Numbered from the stretch's first letter, positions 1 to 9,484 are shown. The stretch is DNA of 64,000 nt from Paraburkholderia domus (GCF_905220705.1 NZ_CAJNAT010000012.1:62001-126000); one strand, 5' to 3'. Notes: generated from the sequence alone by a model not told the origin. Translations and numbers: made by a program.

Positions 1-1156
1 TTTTGAGTTCCGCTACGCGCCCTCGGAGGCTGACGACGAAATCGTGATGTGGCTGCCGGATCTCGGCGTGTTGCTGTCGGCGGAAGTGATCCAGGGCGAG
101 TGTCTCGCGAACGTGCACACGCTGCGCGGCACGCGTTACCGCGATCCGGTGCGCTGGTATCAGACCATCGACATGATGCGCGGCTTCAACGCGGCGCATA
201 TGGTGCCGGCGCATGGCCGTCCGGTATCGGGCGCGCAGTCTGTCGCCGAGGTGCTGTGCGTGTATCGCGACGCCATCCAGTTCATCCACGACCAGACCAT
301 CCGCCACATGAACTTCGGCCTGAGCCCGGACGAACTCGTCGAGGCCATTCCCGCGCTGCCGCCGCACCTCGCTGAGCATGCGTGGCTCGGCGAGTACTAC
401 GGCACGGTCAAACATTCGGTACGGCAGGTGTATAGCGGGCAACTAGGCTGGTTCGATGGCGATCCGGCATCGCTCGATCCGCTGCCGCGCGCTGAGCGTT
501 CGCAACGCATGGTCAAGATGATGGGCGGCGTGGAGGCAGTGCGCGCCGCTGCGCGTATCGCACTGGGTGAAGGCGATTGGCGTTGGGCCGCGGAACTGGC
601 CACGCTGCTGGTGCGCCTGGATACAACCGACGCCGACGCCCGCAGCATCAAGGCAGGCGCGTTGCGCGAGTTGGGCTACCGCACGGTGAACACCAACTGG
701 CGTAACTGGTATCTAAGCGCGGCGCGCGAACTCGAACACGCCTACGACGAACTGCCGTTTGGCGGCAGTTCGAGTCTCGCTTCGGCGGATGTGTTGCGCG
801 CTCAACCGTTGCGCAATGTGTTCCAGCGCTTCAGTGTGAACGTCGATCCGGAACGGTGCGCGGACGTGCAGATGACACTCGCGTTTCGCGTGACGGATCG
901 CAATGAAACGCATGCGCTCGAATTACGGCGTGGCGTGTTGCAGATTCACGAGCGCACACCGTCGGCGATCGACGTTCAACTCGCGCTGGAAACCAGCACC
1001 TTGTACGGCACACTGCGCGACATGGCAACGCAGTTGCCGAAGTGCCTCGAGAGCGGCACAGTAAAGTTGGAGCGTGGCACGGTCGAGCAGTTGCGCCGAT
1101 TCTTCGATTGTTTCGACCAGCCCGCGCGGCGTATGCCCGCGCTTACTACGCGATAG
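1..1156 (+). CDS. Alkyl sulfatase (linear primary alkylsulfatase family), C-terminal part; 5' end outside window
   Basis: The reading frame is open from the first base (first whole codon at position 2), so the gene starts upstream and only about 384 C-terminal residues are visible. The family hydrolyses alkyl sulfates such as SDS to a primary alcohol and sulfate. The N-terminal metallo-beta-lactamase domain with its zinc ligands lies mostly outside. What is visible is the end of that domain (MVPAHGRPV near base 210), then the alpha-helical dimerisation domain with the typical run around AELATLLVRLD and GYRTVNTNWRNWYL, then an SCP2-like C-terminal domain (FSVNVDPERCADV to the end) that binds the alkyl chain. 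fadD follows 83 bases later on the same strand, which fits use of the released alkyl chain after oxidation. Family call is firm; the substrate is inferred. Confidence 0.88.
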   Translation, partial: FEFRYAPSEADDEIVMWLPDLGVLLSAEVIQGECLANVHTLRGTRYRDPVRWYQTIDMMRGFNAAHMVPAHGRPVSGAQSVAEVLCVYRDAIQFIHDQTIRHMNFGLSPDELVEAIPALPPHLAEHAWLGEYYGTVKHSVRQVYSGQLGWFDGDPASLDPLPRAERSQRMVKMMGGVEAVRAAARIALGEGDWRWAAELATLLVRLDTTDADARSIKAGALRELGYRTVNTNWRNWYLSAARELEHAYDELPFGGSSSLASADVLRAQPLRNVFQRFSVNVDPERCADVQMTLAFRVTDRNETHALELRRGVLQIHERTPSAIDVQLALETSTLYGTLRDMATQLPKCLESGTVKLERGTVEQLRRFFDCFDQPARRMPALTTR

Positions 1157-1239
1157 AAGCAGCGCGGCTCGCATCGGGGCGTTGGCGCAGTGGCACATCG
1201 TGCATTGGCGCATCGCGATGCGAAACCCAAGGAGGAGAC

Positions 1240-2892
1240 ATGGAAAAAATCTGGTTGAAGTCCTATCCGCCGGGCGTGCCGTCCGAGATCGATAGTACGC
1301 AGTTCAGTTCCGTCGGCGATCTGTTGGAACAAAGTTTCCAGACGCACGCCGCAGAATGCGCGTTCGTCTGCATGGGCCGCAAATTGACCTACGGCGAACT
1401 CGATGCGAAGTCGCGCCATCTTGCGGCGTGGTTTCAATGGCTAGGTCTCGCGCGCGGCGCACGCATTGCCGTGATGCTGCCGAATGTGCTGCAGTATCCG
1501 GTGGTCATGGCGGCCATCCTGCGCGCCGGTTACGTGGTCGTGAACGTCAATCCGCTGTACACGCCGCGTGAACTGGAGCATCAGTTGAACGACAGCGGCG
1601 CGGAAGCGATCGTGCTGTTCGATACGTTCGCGAAGACGCTCGAGGCCGTACAGGCGCGTACGTCGATCAAGCATATCGTGCTGACGTCGATCGGCGAGAT
1701 GCTCGGCGCGGGTAGTCCGGACATTGCGGCCAATGTGCCGCCGACTTCGCAAATTACATTGAACGATGCGATCGCGCGTGGTTCGGACGCGGGCTTCACA
1801 CCTGTCACGCTCACGCAGACCGACGTCGCGGTGCTCCAATACACCGGTGGCACCACCGGCGTCTCGAAGGGCGCCACTTTGCTGCACGGCAATCTGATCG
1901 CCAACGTCCTGCAATCGGAGTTGTGGCGCGAGCCGGTTTATCGCGAGCGCACCGACATCAAGCAGTACATCACGGTCGTCGCGCTGCCGCTGTATCACAT
2001 CTTCGGCTTGACGGTCTGCGGTTTGCTGACAATGCGCTGCGGCGGCATGGGCATCCTGATTCCGAATCCGCGCGATTTGCCGGGGTTGATCAAAGCCTTG
2101 CAAGGCTACGCGATCAACTCGTTCCCCGGTGTGAACACCATGTTTAACGCGCTGCTGAACGAGCCTGATTTTAAAACGCTCGACTTCTCAAAGCTGGTGC
2201 AATCGAACGGCGGCGGCATGGCTGTGCAGCAAGCCGTCGCGCAACGCTGGCAAGCGCTGACTGGCGTGCCGATTGTCGAAGGTTATGGGCTCTCGGAAAC
2301 GTCGCCGTGCGCCACCACCAATCTGCCGACGTCGACTGCGTTCACCGGGACGGTCGGCTTGCCGTTGCCGTCCACGGATATTTCGATTCGCGACGACGGC
2401 GGCCACGAAGTGCCGCTCGGCGAGCGTGGCGAAATCTGTATTCGCGGACCGCAGGTGATGGCCGGCTACTGGAACCGTCCCGATGAAACCGCGAAGGTGA
2501 TGACGCCGGACGGTTTCTTCAAATCCGGCGATATCGGCGTGATGACGGAAGAGGGCTTCGTGAAGATCGTCGATCGCAAGAAAGACATGATTCTGGTGTC
2601 GGGTTTCAATGTCTATCCGAACGAAATCGAGGACGTCGTGGCGAAGCACCCGGGCGTGTTCGAAGTGGTGGCAGTCGGCGTGCCGGACGCGGAGGCGGGC
2701 GAGGTCGTCAAGCTCTACGTGGTGAAGAAAGATCCGGCGCTCACTGATGCGGATATTTTTTCGTTCTGTAAGGAGCAACTGACGGGTTATAAGCGCCCCA
2801 AGATCATCGAATTCCGCAGCGAACTGCCGAAGACCAACGTCGGCAAGATTCTGCGGCGCGCATTGCGCGACGAGGTGAAGAGCGCGGGCTAA
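1240..2892 (+). CDS. fadD: Long-chain fatty acid--CoA ligase
   Basis: ATP-dependent activation of fatty acids to acyl-CoA for beta-oxidation. The start is ATG 1240 because a strong GGAGGAG (1231-1237) sits just before it; the frame is open further upstream but without a better site. The 550-residue product has the AMP-binding signature YTGGTTGVSKGA, the GYGLSETSP motif, the SGDIG and DRKKDMI hinge region, and a C-terminal lysine region ending in NVGKILRRALRDE. It is slightly shorter than E. coli FadD (561), with a shortened stretch between IGEML and NVPP compared with the proteins I remember; it reads through in frame and is not a frameshift. It lies 83 bases after the alkylsulfatase gene and may be co-transcribed with it, giving a surfactant-degradation pair. 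A medium-chain preference cannot be excluded. Confidence 0.9.
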   Translation: MEKIWLKSYPPGVPSEIDSTQFSSVGDLLEQSFQTHAAECAFVCMGRKLTYGELDAKSRHLAAWFQWLGLARGARIAVMLPNVLQYPVVMAAILRAGYVVVNVNPLYTPRELEHQLNDSGAEAIVLFDTFAKTLEAVQARTSIKHIVLTSIGEMLGAGSPDIAANVPPTSQITLNDAIARGSDAGFTPVTLTQTDVAVLQYTGGTTGVSKGATLLHGNLIANVLQSELWREPVYRERTDIKQYITVVALPLYHIFGLTVCGLLTMRCGGMGILIPNPRDLPGLIKALQGYAINSFPGVNTMFNALLNEPDFKTLDFSKLVQSNGGGMAVQQAVAQRWQALTGVPIVEGYGLSETSPCATTNLPTSTAFTGTVGLPLPSTDISIRDDGGHEVPLGERGEICIRGPQVMAGYWNRPDETAKVMTPDGFFKSGDIGVMTEEGFVKIVDRKKDMILVSGFNVYPNEIEDVVAKHPGVFEVVAVGVPDAEAGEVVKLYVVKKDPALTDADIFSFCKEQLTGYKRPKIIEFRSELPKTNVGKILRRALRDEVKSAG

Positions 2893-2994
2893 AAACGGGC
2901 GTGCCATGCGCCTCGCCGCGTGTGGCACGCTCTGCAGCGTGGCGCGATTCCGGGTACATTTACGCTCTCGACATCACGCACTAGGGAGTACACG

Positions 2995-3381
2995 ATGCGC
3001 CTGCTTCACACCATGCTCCGGGTCGGCGACCTGGACCGCTCGATTGCCTTCTACACCGACTTGCTCGGTATGAAATTGCTGCGCCGGGATGACTATCCGG
3101 ACGGCAAGTTCACGCTTGCGTTCGTCGGCTATGAAGACGAGCGCAACGGCACCGTCCTTGAACTTACGCACAACTGGGACACGCCGTCGTATGACCTCGG
3201 CACCGGCTTCGGGCACCTTGCTGTCGAAGTCGAAGATGCCTATGCGGCTTGCGACAAAATCAAGGCGCAAGGCGGCACGGTCGTGCGCGAAGCCGGTCCG
3301 ATGAAACACGGCACCACCGTGATCGCTTTCGTGACGGATCCGGACGGCTACAAGATCGAATTTATCCAGAAGAAAAAGTGA
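2995..3381 (+). CDS. gloA: Lactoylglutathione lyase (glyoxalase I)
   Basis: Converts the methylglyoxal-glutathione hemithioacetal to S-lactoylglutathione in cytosolic detoxification. The start ATG 2995 follows AGGGAG (2982-2987) and gives 128 residues. The four metal ligands known for E. coli GloA fall at exactly the same numbers here: H5, E56, H74 and E122. The short bacterial form fits a Ni/Co-dependent enzyme. It lies about 100 bases after fadD and 26 bases before the DUF4440-type gene, on the same strand. Confidence 0.93.
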   Translation: MRLLHTMLRVGDLDRSIAFYTDLLGMKLLRRDDYPDGKFTLAFVGYEDERNGTVLELTHNWDTPSYDLGTGFGHLAVEVEDAYAACDKIKAQGGTVVREAGPMKHGTTVIAFVTDPDGYKIEFIQKKK

Positions 3382-3407
3382 CGTAAGCGGCGGGGCGAGG
3401 ACACGCA

Positions 3408-3806
3408 ATGAACGACAGCAATCCCTACTTCAAAGAACTTGGCGACATCCACGTCGAAATCCAGGCTTTGTTCGACGGCTCCGCGGATCACGGCGCGCTG
3501 GATCGCATCATGGCGCGTTTCGCTCCGCAATTCACGCTGGTCATGCCGTCCGGTCTCGCACTGGATTACGCGGGCCTGCGTGAGATTTTCGCGAAGCTGA
3601 ACGGCGCGCGTCCTGGCTCGCAGATCACAATTCGCGATATGGAGATCGTGTCCGAGTATGCGTTGGGCGCGGTAGTGAAGTATCGTGAGTATCAGCGCGA
3701 CAACGCGGGCAATGCGAACGTGCGGCGCTCGACAGCGGTAATGGATCTGGACGCGCACGGCAAGGTGACGTGGCGTCACCTGCAGGAAACCTTCTGCGCG
3801 GAATGA
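3408..3806 (+). CDS. DUF4440/SnoaL-like small protein
   Basis: A 132-residue protein with ATG 3408 and a GAGG motif ten bases upstream. It looks like a small alpha+beta cone-fold protein of the NTF2/SnoaL/DUF4440 type: an N-terminal helix (FKELGDIHVEIQALF), a central ALDRIMARFAPQFTLVMPSG stretch and a C-terminal strand ending VTWRHLQETF. No catalytic residue set is recognisable, so no activity is proposed. It follows gloA by 26 bases and may belong to the same transcript. Confidence 0.6.
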   Translation: MNDSNPYFKELGDIHVEIQALFDGSADHGALDRIMARFAPQFTLVMPSGLALDYAGLREIFAKLNGARPGSQITIRDMEIVSEYALGAVVKYREYQRDNAGNANVRRSTAVMDLDAHGKVTWRHLQETFCAE

Positions 3807-3823
3807 GCGGTGGGTTTCAGAAG

Positions 3824-3850
3824 GCCGGCGCTTCGAGTCGAGGCGCCGGC
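3824..3850. terminator. Hairpin between convergent genes (possible weak terminator)
   Basis: GCCGGCGC at 3824-3831 pairs with GCGCCGGC at 3843-3850 around an 11-base loop. No clear T-tract follows on either side, so termination is only possible. It lies between the convergent DUF4440-type gene and the metallopeptidase gene. Confidence 0.35.
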
Positions 3851-3908
3851 TTCAAGGCTTCATGGTTGACGATCGAAGTCTTGAAGAGCCGAAAAAGGCC
3901 CGAAGGCG

Positions 3909-4799
3909 TCAAAGCGTCGGCAGCAATTCCGGCGGATGCGACTTCAACGTCTGCCGCGCTTCGCGGAATTCCGGAAAAATCGATTCAACCGTTTGCCAGA
4001 AGCGCGGGCTGTGATTCATCTCGCGCAGATGCGCGAGCTCGTGCGCCACGACGTAATCGATGATCGACAGCGGGAAGTGGATCAGCCGCCAGTTCAGGCG
4101 GATTTTGCCGTCGCTCGAACAGCTACCCCAACGCGTGGCGGCCGAAGAGAGTGCATAGGCGCGATAGTTGACGCCCAGTTTCTCCGCGTAGATCGCGAGC
4201 CGCTCGCCGAACAGGCGTTTTGCTTCGCCTTGCAGCCAGCCTTGCACACGATCCTTGATCTGCTGCGGGTCCGCTTGCAACGGCAGCGGCACTTGCAGTG
4301 CAGCTTCATCCGCGTTGAAGGCCAGCGTGCCTTGCGGCGAGCCGAGCTTCACGCGCACCGGCTGGCCGAGATACGGCACTTCCGCACCATCTTTCCAGTC
4401 AACCTTGGGTAACGCACGCTGTTCGACGCGCGTTTGCCATTCGATCAGCTTCGTGAAAATCCAGCGCTGCTTTTCGGTGATGGCGGTTTCGATATCGGCG
4501 AGCGTGACCCAGCGTGGTGCGGTAATCATCAGGCCTGTGCTGTCGATCGCAAAGCCGATCGAGCGGCGTGCCGAACGCTTGAGCACGTAGTGCAGCGTGC
4601 GCGAGCCGATGGTGAGGCTGCGCAGCTTGCTGCCGTCCGGTGCAAGCGGCACGGCCGTTTGCTGCCCGCTTTGCGAGCCGGACGACGGCACGGACGGTGA
4701 TGGGGACGACGACGTCGACCCCGGCTCGGCGAAGAGCGGGAGATCGAGTTGCCGGTTATCGAGCGCCGCAGCGGGCTGCGACGTAGGAGACTTCTGCAT
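3909..4799 (-). CDS. YgjP/SprT-like (DUF45) metal-dependent hydrolase
   Basis: A 296-residue protein of the M48-like DUF45 family. The zinc motif HELAH is at residues 253-257, followed by H263, giving the H-E-x-x-H-x5-H pattern that this family uses for metal binding. The core begins near residue 60 (LRSLTIGSRTLHYVLKRSARRSIG). The first 55 residues are Ser/Pro/Gln-rich and probably disordered, so a start further downstream is possible. The E. coli relative YgjP is poorly characterised, so a peptidase role is inferred. It is the last gene of the minus-strand block glyQ-glyS-gmhB-plsC-ygjP, 44 bases after plsC. Confidence 0.8.
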   Translation of the reverse strand: MQKSPTSQPAAALDNRQLDLPLFAEPGSTSSSPSPSVPSSGSQSGQQTAVPLAPDGSKLRSLTIGSRTLHYVLKRSARRSIGFAIDSTGLMITAPRWVTLADIETAITEKQRWIFTKLIEWQTRVEQRALPKVDWKDGAEVPYLGQPVRVKLGSPQGTLAFNADEAALQVPLPLQADPQQIKDRVQGWLQGEAKRLFGERLAIYAEKLGVNYRAYALSSAATRWGSCSSDGKIRLNWRLIHFPLSIIDYVVAHELAHLREMNHSPRFWQTVESIFPEFREARQTLKSHPPELLPTL

Positions 4800-4843
4800 C
4801 GGATTCGGCTTCGCGCAAATGCGCCTTCGAGGGCGCGGGCGCG

Positions 4844-5602
4844 TCAGATTGGTGCGGCGGCGGAGCTGCTATCCGCCGCGCGGTACGCGGTAGGATCGAT
4901 GCGACGCATTTCAGCTTCGATCCACGTTTCGACGCGCGTGTTCACTTCATCGGGCGTGAGCCCCGTCGTCTCGATCGGCTTGCCGATCGACACTGTGACT
5001 ATACCCGCATATTTGAGAAACGAGTTGCGCGGCCACAGTCGTCCTGCGTTGTGCGCGATCGGCACGACTGGCGCGCCAGTGGCAATTGCAAAACGCGCAC
5101 CGCCTGTTTTGTACTTGCCCTGCTTGCCGGTCGGCGTACGCGTGCCTTCCGGAAACATGATGACCCACGCGCCTTCGTCCATGCGCGCCTTGCCTTGCTT
5201 GATCACCGACTCGAACGCGTACTTGCCTTCCTTGCGATCGATGTGAACCATCTTCAACAAGCCCAGCGCCCAGCCAAAAAACGGCACGAACAGCAGCTCG
5301 CGCTTGAACACGTAGCACATCGGCCGCGGCATCAGCGCCGGAAACGCCAGCGTTTCCCACGCCGATTGATGCTTCGACAGCAGCACGGCCGGACCATCGG
5401 GCAGGTTCTCATAGCCCTCGACCTGGTAGCGGATGCCGTTCAGCCAGCGCACTGTGTAGAGCGTGGCGCGGCACCAGCCGGCCGCCATCCAGTAGCGATT
5501 GTCGGCGCGCATGAAGGGGAACGCGATGAAGCACGCGATCGCGTACGGCACCGTGAAGAGCACGAGGTAGATCAGCAGCAGTAACGAGCGAATGAAGCGC
5601 AT
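4844..5602 (-). CDS. plsC: 1-acylglycerol-3-phosphate O-acyltransferase
   Basis: Makes phosphatidic acid from lysophosphatidic acid at the inner membrane. The 252-residue protein has an N-terminal hydrophobic segment (residues about 5-28) and the two acyltransferase boxes: KHQSAWET with H78 and E83 (an H-x4-E form of the usual H-x4-D box), and FPEGTRTP. Glu in place of Asp is, to my knowledge, common in this branch and not a sign of inactivity. The gene follows gmhB by 40 bases in a minus-strand operon. Confidence 0.9.
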   Translation of the reverse strand: MRFIRSLLLLIYLVLFTVPYAIACFIAFPFMRADNRYWMAAGWCRATLYTVRWLNGIRYQVEGYENLPDGPAVLLSKHQSAWETLAFPALMPRPMCYVFKRELLFVPFFGWALGLLKMVHIDRKEGKYAFESVIKQGKARMDEGAWVIMFPEGTRTPTGKQGKYKTGGARFAIATGAPVVPIAHNAGRLWPRNSFLKYAGIVTVSIGKPIETTGLTPDEVNTRVETWIEAEMRRIDPTAYRAADSSSAAAPI

Positions 5603-5642
5603 CGGCGTGGTCAGTGAGGGTTGGGGGCGCGCGTGGCGCGCG

Positions 5643-6197
5643 TCACTCGTGAGCGTCGGAAAGGAAGTCGAGTGCGAATGCGCGCAGGTCGTCGTGCACG
5701 CGCGTGCCTTCGGGCAGGCCGCCGGTTGCGAGCGTCTTGCGACCCTTGCCGGTCAGCACCAGATGAGTCGGGTGGCCGAGCGAAGCGCCCGCTTGCAGGT
5801 CGCGCATCGCGTCGCCGACCACCGGCGTGTGGTGCGGATCGACTTCGAAACGTTCGGCGATCATCTTCAGCATGCCGGGCTTCGGTTTGCGGCATTCGCA
5901 GTGATCTTGCGCCGTGTGCGGGCAGAAGAATACCGCGTCGATGCGGCCGCCGACCGCGGCCGCCATGCGATGCATTTTCAGATGCATTGCGTTGAGCGCG
6001 TTCATGTCGAAGAGACCGCGGCCGATGCCCGACTGGTTCGTCGCGACAGCAACGCGATAACCCGCCTGGTTCAGCCGCGCGATCGCTTCGAGCGAACCGG
6101 GCAGGGCGACCCATTCGTCCGGCGACTTGATAAACGCGTCGGAATCGACGTTGATCACGCCGTCGCGGTCGAGGATCACCACTTTTCTGGTCGGCAT
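5643..6197 (-). CDS. gmhB: D-glycero-beta-D-manno-heptose-1,7-bisphosphate 7-phosphatase
   Basis: HAD-family phosphatase of ADP-heptose synthesis for the LPS core. The 184-residue protein carries the nucleophile motif LDRDGVIN with D10 and D12, the zinc-binding Cys/His loop (CPHTAQDHCECRKPKPGM) that is diagnostic for GmhB against histidinol phosphatase, and the C-terminal VVGDAMRDLQAG Asp motif. It starts 10 bases after the glyS stop, so it is probably co-transcribed with glyQS and plsC. Confidence 0.93.
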   Translation of the reverse strand: MPTRKVVILDRDGVINVDSDAFIKSPDEWVALPGSLEAIARLNQAGYRVAVATNQSGIGRGLFDMNALNAMHLKMHRMAAAVGGRIDAVFFCPHTAQDHCECRKPKPGMLKMIAERFEVDPHHTPVVGDAMRDLQAGASLGHPTHLVLTGKGRKTLATGGLPEGTRVHDDLRAFALDFLSDAHE

Positions 6198-6207
6198 GGC
6201 GCGGGGC

Positions 6208-8307
6208 TCAGGCGGCGAGTCGGGAAATGTCGGCGACGCAATTCATCTGCTGATGAAGCGCGCCGAGCAAAGCCAGACGGTTGGCGCGCAACGCCGGATC
6301 TTCGGCATTGACCATCACGTCGTTGAAGAACGTGTCGACCGGTTCGCGCAACGCGGCGAGCGCGGTCAGTGCGCCCGTGTAGTCGCGTGCGGCGAGTTGC
6401 GATTGCACGCGCGGTGCAACCTGTTCCAGTTGCGCATGCAAGGCTTTTTCCGCCGCTTCGGTCAGTAACGTGACCTGCACGCCGCCGTTCGTCGCGCTTT
6501 CCGACTTCTTCAGGATGTTCGAAATGCGCTTGTTGGCTGCCGCGAGCGAGGCCGCTTCCGGCAGCGCCGCGAATTCGCGCACTGCATCTAGGCGCGCGAC
6601 GATGTCGTCGAGGCGCGTCGGGTTCAGCGCCAGCACCGCGTCGATTTCACCTGGCGCGTAGCCGCGCTCACGCAGCAGACCGCGCAGGCGGTCCATGCTG
6701 AATTCGTAGATCGCTTCCGTCGAATCGGCGACGCCCGGCACAGCGGCGAATTGCGCGTAAGCGGTGCGCAGCAGTTCGATCAGATCGACCGGCAGTTGCT
6801 TCTCGACCAGAATCCGCAGCACGCCGAGCGCATGACGGCGCAGCGCGAACGGGTCTTTTTCGCCGGTCGGTTGCAGACCGATGCCCCAGATGCCGACCAG
6901 CGTTTCGAGCTTGTCGGCGAGCGCGACGACGGTGCCGGTTGCCGTGGTCGGCAACGCATCGCCGGAGAAACGCGGCTGATAGTGTTCCGAGCATGCCAGC
7001 GCGACTTCTTCCGGCTCGCCGTCGTGCCGCGCGTAGTACGTGCCCATCGTGCCTTGCAGCTCTGGGAACTCGCCGACCATGTCGGTGATCAGGTCGGCCT
7101 TGGCCAGACGTGCAGCGCGCTTCGCGAGCGCGACATCTGCGCCGATCAGCGAGGCAATTGCACCTGCCAGCGCTTCGACGCGCTCGACGCGTTGCAGCGC
7201 CGAACCCAGCTTGTTGTGATACACGACGTTGGCGAGGAGCGGCACGCGATCGGCGAGCGGCTTCTTCTTGTCCTGCTCGAAGAAGAACTTCGCATCGGCC
7301 AGACGCGGACGCACCACGCGCTCATTGCCTTCGACGATATCGCCCGGCGTCGCCGTTTCGATGTTCGACACGATCAGGAAGCGCGAGCGCAGCTTGCCGT
7401 TCGCATCCGTCAACGCAAAGTATTTCTGGTTCGTCTGCATGGTCAGGATCAGGCATTCCTGCGGCACTTGCAGGAATTCGTCTTCGAACCGGCAGGCGTA
7501 GACCACGGGCCATTCGACCAGCGAATTCACTTCATCCAGCAGCGATTCCGGCATCACGACCTGGTCGCCTTCGGCTTGCGCGAGCAGATGCGTGCGGATG
7601 GTTTCCTTGCGATCGGCAAAATTCGCGACCACGCGGCCCTTGTGCATCAGCGTATCGGCGTACGTATCCGCATGCTGGATCTGCACGAAGCCTTCGGACA
7701 GGAAGCGATGGCCGAGCGTGGTGTCGTCGGCGTCGACGCCCAGCGCGGTGACCGGCACGACCTGTTCGCCGTGCAAAGTGGTCAGGCGATGCGCCGGGCG
7801 CACGAATTGCACACTGGTGCCGTCCGGGCGCTGATACGTCATCGGCTTCGGAATCGGCAGCTTGGCAAGCGTTTCGTCGAGCGCGGTTTGCAGGCCTTCG
7901 GCGAGCGTGGCGCCCGGCGCGGCGTAACGCAGGAAGAAGGCTTCAGCCTTGCCGTCTTGCGCACGTTCCAGGTCGTTCACCGAAAAATCGGGGAAGCCGA
8001 GCGCGGCCAGTTTCTTGGCGAGCGGCGCGGTGGGCTGGCCGTCTTTATCGAGCGCGACGGAAACCGGCAGCACTTTTTCGCGCACGTGTTTTTCCGGCGC
8101 GACCGCACGCACGTTCTTGATCGTGACAGCGAGGCGGCGCGGCGTGGCATAACGTTCGAACGACAGTTCGCCTTCGACCAGGTCGCGCGCCGCGAGGCGC
8201 TGCGCAATGCCTTCGGCGAACGCGTCGCCGAGACGCGCGAGCGCTTTCGGCGGCAGTTCTTCGGTCAGCAGCTCGACGAGCAGGGTAGCTTGATGGGGTT
8301 GAGTCAT
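6208..8307 (-). CDS. glyS: Glycyl-tRNA synthetase beta subunit
   Basis: Beta subunit of the alpha2beta2 glycyl-tRNA synthetase; it carries tRNA binding. The start is ATG 8307 (MTQPHQATLLVELLTEELPP), not the longer open frame, because the conserved N-terminus LLVELLTEELPPKAL begins there. The 699 residues match the family length (689 in E. coli). Visible blocks include GHRFL, the HD-like region around ADLITDMVGEFPELQGTMG, and the C-terminal DALR-like anticodon-binding region (FFNDVMVNAEDPALRANRL). It follows glyQ by 20 bases. Confidence 0.95.
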   Translation of the reverse strand: MTQPHQATLLVELLTEELPPKALARLGDAFAEGIAQRLAARDLVEGELSFERYATPRRLAVTIKNVRAVAPEKHVREKVLPVSVALDKDGQPTAPLAKKLAALGFPDFSVNDLERAQDGKAEAFFLRYAAPGATLAEGLQTALDETLAKLPIPKPMTYQRPDGTSVQFVRPAHRLTTLHGEQVVPVTALGVDADDTTLGHRFLSEGFVQIQHADTYADTLMHKGRVVANFADRKETIRTHLLAQAEGDQVVMPESLLDEVNSLVEWPVVYACRFEDEFLQVPQECLILTMQTNQKYFALTDANGKLRSRFLIVSNIETATPGDIVEGNERVVRPRLADAKFFFEQDKKKPLADRVPLLANVVYHNKLGSALQRVERVEALAGAIASLIGADVALAKRAARLAKADLITDMVGEFPELQGTMGTYYARHDGEPEEVALACSEHYQPRFSGDALPTTATGTVVALADKLETLVGIWGIGLQPTGEKDPFALRRHALGVLRILVEKQLPVDLIELLRTAYAQFAAVPGVADSTEAIYEFSMDRLRGLLRERGYAPGEIDAVLALNPTRLDDIVARLDAVREFAALPEAASLAAANKRISNILKKSESATNGGVQVTLLTEAAEKALHAQLEQVAPRVQSQLAARDYTGALTALAALREPVDTFFNDVMVNAEDPALRANRLALLGALHQQMNCVADISRLAA

Positions 8308-8327
8308 TTCTTGGTGTTCTCGTCTCG

Positions 8328-9335
8328 TCAGTCCGGATCGATCTTGCGTTCGATTTTCAGCGGCGGCGCCCACGCGGGCATGGCGGCATCCTGCTCGTCG
8401 GTCGTCAGTCCGGGCACGCCGTGCACTGGATTGCCGAGCATCGGGAAACCGAGCTTTTCGCGCGAGTCGTAGTAAGCCTGTGCGACCAGACGCGACAGCG
8501 CGCGAATCCGGCCGATGTAGGCCGCGCGTTCCGTGACGGAAATCGCACCGCGGGCGTCCAGCAGGTTGAACGTGTGGCCGGCCTTCAGCACCAGTTCATA
8601 AGCGGGCAGCGCGATCTGCGCATCGATCATGCGCTTGGCTTCCGCTTCGTAACTGTTGAAGAACGTGAACAGCAGATCGACGTTCGCGTGCTCGAAGTTG
8701 TAGGTCGACTGTTCGACTTCGTTCTGGTGGTACACGTCGCCGTAAGTCAGGCGGCGGAGTTCGGGGCCGTTCGGGCCTTGCTCTTCCCACTCGGTCCAGA
8801 CCAGGTCGTAGACGTTCTCGACCTTCTGCAGATACATGGCCAGACGTTCGAGACCATAAGTGATTTCGCCTAGCACCGGCTTGCAATCCAGACCGCCGAC
8901 TTGCTGGAAGTAGGTGAACTGGGTCACTTCCATGCCGTTCAGCCACACTTCCCAGCCGAGACCCCAAGCGCCGAGCGTCGGGTTTTCCCAGTCGTCTTCG
9001 ACAAAGCGTACGTCGTTCTGCTTCAGATCGAAGCCGAGGGCTTCGAGCGAGCCGAGGTACAGGTCGAGAATGTTTTCCGGCGCCGGCTTCAGCACGACCT
9101 GGTACTGATAGTAATGCTGCAGGCGGTTCGGGTTCTCGCCGTAGCGGCCGTCTTTCGGGCGGCGCGACGGCTGCACATAGGCGGCTCGCCACGGTTCCGG
9201 GCCGATCGCGCGCAGGAAAGTGTGGACGTGGGACGTGCCCGCGCCGACTTCCATGTCGATCGGCTGGAGCAACGCGCAACCCTGCTTATCCCAGTAGGAC
9301 TGCAGTGTCAGGATGATTTGCTGAAACGTGAGCAT
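8328..9335 (-). CDS. glyQ: Glycyl-tRNA synthetase alpha subunit
   Basis: Catalytic class II subunit that makes glycyl-adenylate and charges tRNA-Gly with GlyS. Start ATG 9335 gives MLTFQQIILTLQSYWDKQGC, the standard GlyQ N-terminus. The 335-residue protein contains GAGTSHVHTFLRAIGPEPW and the RPKDGRYGENPNRLQHYYQYQ block. The tail after HGVPG is about 30 residues longer than in E. coli (303). It is the first gene of the block running to the metallopeptidase gene. Confidence 0.95.
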   Translation of the reverse strand: MLTFQQIILTLQSYWDKQGCALLQPIDMEVGAGTSHVHTFLRAIGPEPWRAAYVQPSRRPKDGRYGENPNRLQHYYQYQVVLKPAPENILDLYLGSLEALGFDLKQNDVRFVEDDWENPTLGAWGLGWEVWLNGMEVTQFTYFQQVGGLDCKPVLGEITYGLERLAMYLQKVENVYDLVWTEWEEQGPNGPELRRLTYGDVYHQNEVEQSTYNFEHANVDLLFTFFNSYEAEAKRMIDAQIALPAYELVLKAGHTFNLLDARGAISVTERAAYIGRIRALSRLVAQAYYDSREKLGFPMLGNPVHGVPGLTTDEQDAAMPAWAPPLKIERKIDPD

Positions 9336-9484
9336 GAAGTGCCTTTCGGGCATAGGGCCGCGCCGCAAACGCCGGAGCGCGCGAGCTGGCCGTGGAGCGA
9401 AGTGCTAAACTGTAGATTTTAACGGAAAGGGAGGGGGGTGTCCGTTTTGCGGGGTCGGAGGGGACTTGAGGCGATCTTCAAACG

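Noticed and set aside
6751..8472. 573-codon plus-strand frame opposite glyS
   Set aside because: Antisense shadow; the product is low-complexity Arg/Gln/Asp-rich.
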